5,679 bases of DNA from Anaerolineae bacterium (GTDB lineage Bacteria > Chloroflexota > Anaerolineae > JAFGEY01): contig JAFGJF010000050.1 of assembly GCA_016929205.1 (NCBI GenBank), forward strand, positions 1 to 5,679, written 5' to 3'. A model generated the notes under the pieces. The model ran no database searches and was not told the DNA's origin. It was given only the letters and a program-made list of their open reading frames with translations. The translations under genes were made by a program, and so were the position numbers. Shown here piece by piece: positions 1-5,293 of this stretch. How positions within the stretch are numbered: position 1 is the first letter of the stretch; each line of letters opens with the position of its first letter.

Positions 1-951
1 CGTAAGATCCTGCGCCTGGCGCGTCGGGCTAAAAATGCCGTCGTCACCGGCGGCGGGATCACCGCCCTCGAGATGGTGGAAGGGCTGCGTGCACAACAGG
101 CCCACGTACATTACGTGATGCGCGGCGACCGTTTCTGGCGCGGCGTGCTGGATGAAACTGAATCGCACCTCGTCGAGAGCCGTTTGACCAAAGAAGGGAT
201 AACCATTCACACCCACACCGAGGTTCGCCAGATCCTGGGCAGGCGCGATTGGCGTGGACGCCGCCGGGTCACCGAGGTAGAAACCCAGGATGGCAAGCAC
301 ATTCCGTGCCAGGTGGTCGGCATCGCGATCGGCGTGCGCCCGTGTTTGGACCTGGTCGCCGGCACCGGCATTGAGACCGATCGCGGCATTTTGGTCAACG
401 AACGATTAGAAACGTCGATGCCAGGCATTTATGCGGCAGGCGACGTTGCCCAGGTTTACGATCCGACCACCGGTCAGATGCAGCTTGACGTGCTCTGGCC
501 GGTGGCTGTGGCCCAGGGACGTGTGGCTGGCGCCAACATGGCCGCCATGCCCACGATCTACCACCGTGGCGTGCCGCTCAACGTGACGCGCCTGGCGGGG
601 CTGCTCTTCACCCTGATCGGCGCGGTAGGAACGCGAGGAACGCCCGATCCCGATCTACTGACCATTTCGCGCGGCGACAGCGAGGTATGGCGCGGCATTC
701 CCAACACCCTCGTCGTGTACGATCAGCACGAATCCAACCGCCAGCGGCTGATGCTCAAAGACAATCGTTTGGTGGGGGCCATTATCATCGGTGATCAGTC
801 TTTCTCGTCGATCGTTTATCGGCTGATCCAGGATCGGGTAGACGTCGGCCCCTATCTGGCTGAACTCCAGGCCACACACGTGGATCTGGCGACTGTCTTG
901 CAGCACATTCAGACGGATCTACACACGGATATGAGCAGAAAACAATGGTAA
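1..951 (+). CDS. NAD(P)/FAD-dependent pyridine-nucleotide oxidoreductase, 5' partial
   Basis: C-terminal 316 residues of a flavoprotein of the pyridine nucleotide-disulfide oxidoreductase superfamily (rubredoxin reductase / NirB-like branch). The reading frame is open from base 1, so the ATG at 73 is internal and the true start lies upstream. Visible residues 14-24 (VVTGGGITALE) form the Rossmann dinucleotide-binding turn for NAD(P)H. Residues 142-149 (GIYAAGDV) are the second FAD-binding motif, with D148 expected to contact the FAD ribityl chain. The C-terminal part contains LKDNRLVGAIIIGDQ, typical of the small C-terminal domain of this family. The N-terminal FAD GxGxxG motif is outside the window. 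No CxxC redox disulfide or iron-sulfur cysteine motif is visible in this part. The protein should be cytoplasmic and pass electrons from NAD(P)H via FAD to a one-electron carrier. Its end overlaps the cytochrome b gene by 7 bp, which suggests that membrane protein as its acceptor (inference). The exact subfamily and substrate cannot be told from this fragment. Confidence 0.9.
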   Translation, partial: RKILRLARRAKNAVVTGGGITALEMVEGLRAQQAHVHYVMRGDRFWRGVLDETESHLVESRLTKEGITIHTHTEVRQILGRRDWRGRRRVTEVETQDGKHIPCQVVGIAIGVRPCLDLVAGTGIETDRGILVNERLETSMPGIYAAGDVAQVYDPTTGQMQLDVLWPVAVAQGRVAGANMAAMPTIYHRGVPLNVTRLAGLLFTLIGAVGTRGTPDPDLLTISRGDSEVWRGIPNTLVVYDQHESNRQRLMLKDNRLVGAIIIGDQSFSSIVYRLIQDRVDVGPYLAELQATHVDLATVLQHIQTDLHTDMSRKQW

Positions 952-1745
952 AACAAAATCTGGAGCTGGCAGTGGCATTTGTGTTTATCCTGCTTTTGAC
1001 GGCAGCATACCTTTTGAGCGCTGCGTCTGGCCTGCCGGGGCCGAGCACATTGGTAGGCCATGGCATCGGCATAGTCGGCTTTGTATTGATGTTGATGACC
1101 GAGACCCTGTACTCGCTGCGCAAGCGGAGCCGCCGCTTTCAATGGGGGCGAATGCAGATCTGGCTCTCGTTCCATATTTTTACCGGCATCGTCGGCCCGT
1201 ACATGGTCTTTTTGCACACCGGTTTCCGGTTCGCCGGACTGGCCGGTGTGGCCATGTGGATGACGGCGGTGATGGTGGTGAGTGGATTCGTAGGACGGTA
1301 TATTTTTACGGCGATGCCCCGCACCGCCTCCGGTGTCGAGATCGAAGCACCGCGGTTACAAGAGGCTATCAACGCGATCGAAGCCCAACTCCAGGCCTGG
1401 CTGGCCGAGCATCCCGTCCAGTTCCAGGCGCTGGCCGACCAGATGAAAACCCTGCCTGTGGTCCTGGGGACCGGCATCGCAGGACTGTTGAGCAAACCCG
1501 GCCTCGATCACCGATACCGGCAGGATTGGCAGCGCGCAATCGGCCACCTGGATCCAGACATCCGACCACAAGCCGTTGACCTGGAACACTTGCTCAGCCG
1601 TCGCCGCATATTGATCCGTCAGACGGCCACACTGAGAACTGCGCGCCGGCTGATGGCTCTTTGGCATGCCGCACACGTGCCTCTGGGACTGGTCCTCTTT
1701 ACGGCAGCCATAGCGCACGTCGTCGCCGCCCTGTACTACAGTTGA
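945..1745 (+). CDS. Five-helix membrane protein, probable diheme cytochrome b
   Basis: A 266-residue integral membrane protein with five hydrophobic segments at about residues 8-28, 36-53, 71-92, 97-121 and 237-262. The basic loop RKRSRRFQWGR (59-69) after helix 2 places that loop, and by counting also the roughly 110-residue loop 122-232, in the cytoplasm. Histidines sit as two pairs 14 positions apart: H77/H91 in helix 3 and H244/H258 in helix 5 (H241 is an alternative). This His-x13-His spacing is the known pattern for two stacked hemes in bis-heme cytochromes b and ferric-reductase-like proteins. H39 in helix 2 is a further candidate ligand. Inferred role: carry electrons across the membrane from the preceding NAD(P)H/FAD protein to the multiheme cytochromes encoded next. 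The ATG at 945 overlaps the previous stop by 7 bp and has no strong ribosome binding site, so translational coupling is likely. I do not recognise the exact family; a quinone-linked role is also possible. Confidence 0.8.
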   Translation: MVKQNLELAVAFVFILLLTAAYLLSAASGLPGPSTLVGHGIGIVGFVLMLMTETLYSLRKRSRRFQWGRMQIWLSFHIFTGIVGPYMVFLHTGFRFAGLAGVAMWMTAVMVVSGFVGRYIFTAMPRTASGVEIEAPRLQEAINAIEAQLQAWLAEHPVQFQALADQMKTLPVVLGTGIAGLLSKPGLDHRYRQDWQRAIGHLDPDIRPQAVDLEHLLSRRRILIRQTATLRTARRLMALWHAAHVPLGLVLFTAAIAHVVAALYYS

Positions 1746-1747
1746 GG
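1744..1747 (+). promoter_or_regulatory. Ribosome binding site overlapping upstream stop codon
   Basis: GAGG lies 7 nt before the ATG at 1755 and shares two bases with the TGA (1743-1745) of the cytochrome b gene. This fixes the start of the 12-heme cytochrome and links its translation to the gene before it. Confidence 0.65.
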
Positions 1748-1754
1748 TCAAAAG

Positions 1755-2768
1755 ATGAAAAAACCGCTCGGATGCCTGTCGGGATACGGATTAATCGCAT
1801 CCATGTTGGTTTTGATCGGTGTGGTATGGTTCACGCTGTTTAAAGGAGCAGTGCTGTTCAGCCCGGGCCCGCTGACAGCAGCCAGCCGGGGACTGGGAAC
1901 ACTGCAAGACGTCGCCTCCCACGCCGACCTGGAACGTGAATGCACCCGCTGCCACCGCCCGTGGGGAGGCGCAGATCCGGCGCGCTGTCTCCAGTGCCAT
2001 ACGCCGGTAGAGGAACAGATTTCGAACCACACTGGCCTGCATGGCCGATTCCTGGAGGCGGAATCCTGCCTGCGCTGCCACAGCGACCACCAGGGGCGCG
2101 AGGCTAACATCACCCTCGCCGACCCATCTACCTTTGCACATGACCAGGTAGGCTTTGCGTTGAGCCGCCATGAAAAACGGATCGATGGAACAGGTTTTGC
2201 CTGTAAGGATTGTCACATCGCACCCAGGTACGCCCTCAAACCAGCCGTGTGCGATACCTGTCACCGCGAAATGGATACGGCCTTTACCCAGCAGCATGTC
2301 ACCACCTACGGAGCCGACTGCCTGGCCTGTCACGACGGCACCGGAGCATTGGTAGATTTCGATCACGGCACCGTTTTTGCGCTCAGCGGCGTGCACGCCA
2401 CGCTGGTTTGCCGTGATTGCCATACCAGCGGATCGTTTGACTCACTTTCCCCGGCCTGCGCATCCTGCCATATAGAGCCGCCGGTCCACCAGGACCAGTT
2501 TGGCAGCGATTGCATTGCCTGCCACACGACCAATGGGTGGCAGCCAGCGCGCCTGCAGTATCACTTGTTCCCTCTGGATCACGGTGGCACGGGTGAGGTG
2601 GCATGCCCAACCTGCCACGCGGACAACTATGCGACGGTTACCTGTTACAGCTGCCATGAACACCAACCGGAGCTGGTCGAACACAAACATCGCAAAGAGG
2701 GCATCACCGACATCGCCGGCTGCGCGTTCTGTCACCCTACAGGCAGACGAGAAGAGAATGGAGACTAG
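1755..2768 (+). CDS. Membrane-anchored 12-heme c-type cytochrome
   Basis: A 337-residue protein with twelve CxxCH heme-attachment motifs starting at C63, C78, C105, C150, C166, C189, C219, C235, C253, C284, C297 and C323. Residues 11-30 form one hydrophobic segment without a clear cleavage site, so it is probably a signal anchor holding the heme domain outside the cytoplasmic membrane. I count 15 histidines outside the motifs, enough for bis-His ligation of all hemes, as in the cytochrome c3/c7 type. Hemes 7-9 follow a pattern with FDH, G-x-H and C..CH steps. Hemes 10-12 form a C-terminal cap: FPLDHG, C284, a TCYSCH heme, EHKHR, and CAFCHPTGRRE. Both modules recur in the next protein, where a repeat array separates them. 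The gene starts 9 bp after the cytochrome b stop and ends 3 bp before the 18-heme gene. Inferred role: accept electrons from the membrane b hemes and pass them outward. It needs a cytochrome c maturation system not seen here. Confidence 0.93.
   Translation: MKKPLGCLSGYGLIASMLVLIGVVWFTLFKGAVLFSPGPLTAASRGLGTLQDVASHADLERECTRCHRPWGGADPARCLQCHTPVEEQISNHTGLHGRFLEAESCLRCHSDHQGREANITLADPSTFAHDQVGFALSRHEKRIDGTGFACKDCHIAPRYALKPAVCDTCHREMDTAFTQQHVTTYGADCLACHDGTGALVDFDHGTVFALSGVHATLVCRDCHTSGSFDSLSPACASCHIEPPVHQDQFGSDCIACHTTNGWQPARLQYHLFPLDHGGTGEVACPTCHADNYATVTCYSCHEHQPELVEHKHRKEGITDIAGCAFCHPTGRREENGD
2760..2763 (+). promoter_or_regulatory. Ribosome binding site inside the 3' end of the 12-heme gene
   Basis: GGAG lies 8 nt upstream of the ATG at 2772, within the last codons of the 12-heme cytochrome. 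It supports the chosen start of the 18-heme gene and tight co-translation of the two cytochromes. Confidence 0.6.
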
Positions 2769-2771
2769 TCG

Positions 2772-4103
2772 ATGAGTGGATCACGATACAATTGGCTGGG
2801 GCCTGTGCTGATCTTGTGCTTGATCCTTGTCTTGAGCGTGGCCATGGTATACTGGGGCAGCCGCCAGATGTCGGTCGAATCGCTGCCCATCGCCATGCGT
2901 TCGCCGGACGAACCATCTACCCGACCGGCCCGGCCATCGCCAGAACCGCGCGTATCCATTGTCCCTCACCTCATCCCTTTTCCCGAGAACGTGCTACAGG
3001 CACACCCTTATCCGCTGGAAGGGGCACACGCGACGGCAGATTGTGCAGCGTGTCACGCCGAAGGAACTTACAAGGGTACGTCTGGCGAGTGCACCACCTG
3101 TCACCGCGACCCACACGAGGGGGCCTATGAATACGCATGCCAACGGTGCCATTCCACCGAGGCTTTTCAGCAAGTCCAGTTTGATCACGTTGGCGCTATC
3201 GACTGCCAGAAATGCCACGACAACGATACGCCGCCCAAGCACTATGCCGGTCAATGCAGCAACTGTCACACCAGTACGACGATCTGGACAGCGTTGGCAT
3301 TTGATCACAGCGGTCTTGCCGACTGCCAAAACTGCCACACCGAGGATGCACCCGATAATCATTATCTCGGCCAATGCAGCAATTGTCACACCGGTACAAC
3401 CAATTGGACAACGGTGATTTTTGACCATACCGGTTTGACCGATTGTGCAAGCTGCCATACCCCAGATACACCCGCCGATCATTATCCTGGCCAATGCAGC
3501 GACTGTCACCCCGGCACGACCGATTGGACAACAATCAACGTGGACCACACCCGGTTTGTTGACTGTACGAGCTGCCATATCCCGGATACACCCGCCGGCC
3601 ACTATCCCGGTCAATGCAGCGATTGTCACCCCAGCACGACCGATTGGAAAACGACTGAAATAGATCATGTCGGTTTTGTCGATTGTACAAGCTGTCATAC
3701 CACCGACGCACCGGCCAACCACTATGCTGGACAGTGCAGCAACTGCCATGCCAGTACGACAACCTGGACGGCGGTGACGTTCAATCACAGCGGTTTTACC
3801 GACTGTGTTCGGTGCCACGCCACGCGAGCGCCCCAAAATCATTTCCCAGGTCAGTGCAGCGATTGTCATTCCACCGCCACCTGGAGCGGAGCAACATTCA
3901 ACCATACTTTTCCACTCAACCACGGCGACGCAAATCGCCAATGCGCGACTTGCCACCCGGGCAACGATTATACACGCTATACGTGTTATGAGTGTCACGA
4001 CGAAGGGGAAACGATCCGCGAACACCGCGAAGAAAGAATCAGCGACTTGGCCAATTGCATACGCTGCCATCCGACTGGGCGGGAAGAAGAGGGCGGCGAT
4101 TGA
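2772..4103 (+). CDS. Membrane-anchored 18-heme c-type cytochrome with six 40-residue diheme repeats
   Basis: A 443-residue protein with eighteen CxxCH motifs, starting at C91, C107, C123, C145, C162, C185, C202, C225, C242, C265, C282, C305, C322, C345, C362, C391, C405 and C429. Residues 9-28 are a single hydrophobic anchor or signal segment. Residues 45-60 are a Pro/Arg/Ser-rich linker that looks like a stalk. Residues about 65-136 hold three hemes spaced 16 residues apart. Residues 137-375 are six tandem units of 40 residues (the last 39), each with two hemes and two further histidines. Residues 376-443 are a three-heme cap ending CIRCHPTGREEEGGD, nearly the same as the end of the preceding cytochrome. 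There are 19 histidines outside the motifs for 18 hemes, so every heme could be bis-His ligated. The protein should lie outside the membrane and conduct electrons along an elongated heme chain, perhaps through the cell wall (inference). The regular array recalls cytochromes that form conductive filaments, but no known filament family is claimed. Confidence 0.93.
   Translation: MSGSRYNWLGPVLILCLILVLSVAMVYWGSRQMSVESLPIAMRSPDEPSTRPARPSPEPRVSIVPHLIPFPENVLQAHPYPLEGAHATADCAACHAEGTYKGTSGECTTCHRDPHEGAYEYACQRCHSTEAFQQVQFDHVGAIDCQKCHDNDTPPKHYAGQCSNCHTSTTIWTALAFDHSGLADCQNCHTEDAPDNHYLGQCSNCHTGTTNWTTVIFDHTGLTDCASCHTPDTPADHYPGQCSDCHPGTTDWTTINVDHTRFVDCTSCHIPDTPAGHYPGQCSDCHPSTTDWKTTEIDHVGFVDCTSCHTTDAPANHYAGQCSNCHASTTTWTAVTFNHSGFTDCVRCHATRAPQNHFPGQCSDCHSTATWSGATFNHTFPLNHGDANRQCATCHPGNDYTRYTCYECHDEGETIREHREERISDLANCIRCHPTGREEEGGD
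3180..3896 (+). repeat. Six tandem 120-bp coding repeats (diheme units)
   Basis: Units begin at 3180, 3300, 3420, 3540, 3660 and 3780. Five are exactly 120 bp and the sixth is 117 bp (STAT in place of the usual four-residue STTT-like step before Trp). Each encodes, in order, a D/N-H dipeptide, D-C-x-x-C-H, a D/R-x-P step, H-Y/F, G-Q-C-S-N/D-C-H and a Trp near the end. First-position cysteines recur exactly 40 residues apart (145, 185, 225, 265, 305, 345, and 162, 202, 242, 282, 322, 362). Units 3 and 4 share 29 of 40 residues by my count. The DNA has diverged through many synonymous changes, so the array does not look newly made. Confidence 0.95.
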
Positions 4104-4148
4104 TCTGATGAACGGACTGATTGCCATACAGGCTTGAAACTATAGGAT

Positions 4149-4152
4149 GGAG
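4149..4152 (+). promoter_or_regulatory. Ribosome binding site that selects GTG 4159
   Basis: GGAG is 6 nt before the GTG at 4159, a good distance. The in-frame ATG at 4147 has only AGG directly touching it and would put this GGAG inside the coding sequence. The site therefore favours the GTG start for the ABC-LytTR gene. Confidence 0.6.
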
Positions 4153-4158
4153 ACAAAC

Positions 4159-5151
4159 GTGATCGAATTGGAAAACCTGCAAAAGGTAATCGGCCAAGAC
4201 CTGCTCGTAGATATCGAGCGACTCACCGTGCAGGCAGGCGAGATCGCCGCCCTCGTTAGCCCGGCGGGCGGTGAAAAGACCCATCTCCTCGACCTACTCA
4301 CCGGAAAGTCCCGGCCGACGGTGGGCACGATCCGTATTGCCGAAATCGACCCGCACGCCAGCCAAGAAGCGTTCAGCCACCGCGTTGGCGTCGTTTTTAC
4401 CGAGGACAGCCTCTACAAGCACCGCTCTCCCCTGGCAAACCTGACCTTTCACTGCCAGCTACACGGTCTGCCCCGTTCTGTTGCCCGGGAAACGCTAACC
4501 CGCGTTGGTCTCGCCGACCACGCCGACGCCAAAACCGAAAAACTCGCGCCCGGCCTGGCGCGACGCTTGGCCTTCGGACGCGCCATATTGCATGCTCCCC
4601 AGGTGCTCTTGCTCGTCGACCCCCTGGCACGTTGCGACGAGGCATCCATTTCCCTGTTGAGTCGCCTGATGCGCGAGTTGGCTGAGCAAGGCACAACGCT
4701 GCTCATCCTCGCCGATGGCACAGCCCATCTGGCAGCACTCTGTGACGTGATCTATACTATGAACCGGGGCAAAATCGTCGAGGTCTACAAGCCGCAGGAA
4801 GATCAGGATATCAAGCTGCCCTTCAAGATCCCGGTGCGTATGGAGGACAGGATCGTCCTCGTCAATCCGGTCGACATTTTGTTCGTCGAGGCTCAAGATG
4901 GGCGGGCCTTTCTCAAAACGGCCGGCGACCGGCTGCCCACCCAGTTTACCCTGACCGAGTTGGAGGAGCGGCTGTCGCGTAGCGGGTTCTTTCGCGCCCA
5001 CCGCGGCTACCTGGTCAACCTCCAGCACGTCATCGAGGTCATTCCCTACACCCGCAATACCTTTAGCCTGCACCTGGACGACCCGGCTGACACCGAAATT
5101 CCACTCAGCAAATCGGCAGCCGTGGAACTGCGCGAGTTGTTGGGATACTAG
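4159..5151 (+). CDS. Degenerate ABC ATPase domain fused to LytTR DNA-binding domain
   Basis: A 330-residue protein from GTG 4159, giving the usual ABC opening MIELENLQKVIG; an in-frame ATG at 4147 would add four residues. Residues 1-210 follow an ABC ATPase fold, but the catalytic motifs are eroded. Walker A reads SPAGGEKTH (34-42; K40 kept, first Gly changed to Ser, Gly before Lys changed to Glu). The Q-loop Gln is replaced by D83. The LSGGQ signature reads APGLA (130-134). Walker B keeps D154 but has Pro where the catalytic Glu should be, and no switch His is seen (ADG at 185-187). Residues about 224-326 are a LytTR domain, with the hallmark FFRAHRGYLVNLQHV near 277-291. LytTR domains of the AgrA/LytR type bind direct-repeat DNA sites, so this is probably a transcription regulator with a pseudo-ATPase sensor or docking domain (inference). 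It follows the 18-heme gene after 55 bp with no visible terminator, so it may share that transcript. An intrinsic terminator follows. Confidence 0.88.
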   Translation: MIELENLQKVIGQDLLVDIERLTVQAGEIAALVSPAGGEKTHLLDLLTGKSRPTVGTIRIAEIDPHASQEAFSHRVGVVFTEDSLYKHRSPLANLTFHCQLHGLPRSVARETLTRVGLADHADAKTEKLAPGLARRLAFGRAILHAPQVLLLVDPLARCDEASISLLSRLMRELAEQGTTLLILADGTAHLAALCDVIYTMNRGKIVEVYKPQEDQDIKLPFKIPVRMEDRIVLVNPVDILFVEAQDGRAFLKTAGDRLPTQFTLTELEERLSRSGFFRAHRGYLVNLQHVIEVIPYTRNTFSLHLDDPADTEIPLSKSAAVELRELLGY

Positions 5152-5152
5152 A

Positions 5153-5187
5153 CCTGTTCCATTCACCGCCACCCTGCTCCATTCACC
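5153..5187 (+). repeat. 15-bp direct repeat, 20-bp period, possible operator
   Basis: CCTGTTCCATTCACC (5153-5167) recurs as CCTGCTCCATTCACC (5173-5187), with one mismatch in 15 and 5 bp between copies. It lies just after the LytTR gene stop and roughly 65-100 bp upstream of the predicted start of the next transcript. The spacing is close to the two-turn spacing of direct-repeat sites used by LytTR regulators, but the bases do not match the classical LytTR consensus. The function is a guess. Confidence 0.6.
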
Positions 5188-5194
5188 CTTTCCC

Positions 5195-5219
5195 AGACGC
5201 CATTCGGCGTTTTTTTGTT
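5195..5219 (+). terminator. Rho-independent terminator
   Basis: ACGCC (5197-5201) pairs with GGCGT (5206-5210) around a four-base ATTC loop. A G·U and an A-U pair can extend the stem, and seven T follow (5210-5216). It sits about 45 bp after the ABC-LytTR stop and before a promoter, so it likely ends the upstream operon. Confidence 0.8.
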
Positions 5220-5246
5220 GCATAGTACATGCCGGTCTGATACAAT
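5218..5246 (+). promoter_or_regulatory. Sigma-70-type promoter with extended -10
   Basis: TACAAT (5241-5246) is preceded by TGA at 5238-5240, giving an extended -10 (TGnTACAAT). A weak -35, TTGCAT (5218-5223), is 17 bp upstream and overlaps the terminator tail. Transcription would begin near 5252-5254, leaving a leader of about 40 nt before the ATG at 5294. An imperfect dyad (5232-5239 with 5254-5261, 6 of 8 pairs) brackets the -10. Confidence 0.6.
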
Positions 5247-5293
5247 ATAGCCACAGATTGGAAATGACACGAGCATATATCGAGAGGGTGATA

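Noticed and set aside
73..75. ATG 73 as the start of the flavoprotein
   Set aside because: The same frame is open to base 1 and encodes the NAD-binding glycine turn upstream of and up to this Met, so the gene is truncated by the window edge.
1755..1775. C7 of the 12-heme protein (and C16 of the 18-heme protein) as lipoprotein cysteines
   Set aside because: C7 comes before the hydrophobic segment and C16 lies within it. Neither has a proper lipobox with Leu at -3.
1791..2423. Minus-strand open frame of 210 codons opposite the 12-heme gene
   Set aside because: The plus-strand frame has twelve CxxCH motifs and a good ribosome binding site. The opposite frame has no family signature.
3180..3896. 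Tandem repeat considered as a CRISPR array
   Set aside because: The 120-bp period is an exact multiple of three, encodes conserved heme motifs in one frame throughout, and has no identical short repeats with unique spacers.
2994..4127. Long open frame (377 codons) on the minus strand opposite the 18-heme gene
   Set aside because: It is a by-product of the repetitive Cys/His codon pattern on the plus strand. Its translation is just the periodic complement of the heme repeats, with no recognisable domain.
4108..4137. Nine-codon open frame (MNGLIAIQA) in the gap before the regulator
   Set aside because: Too short and without a codon or attenuation pattern. The purine-rich sequence before it belongs to the end of the 18-heme gene.
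4121..4146. Possible promoter before the ABC-LytTR gene (TTGCCA at 4121-4126 and TATAGG at 4141-4146)
   Set aside because: The -35-like box is good but the spacer is only 14 bp and the -10 is weak. A second box, TTGAAA at 4134, has no -10 at a suitable distance.
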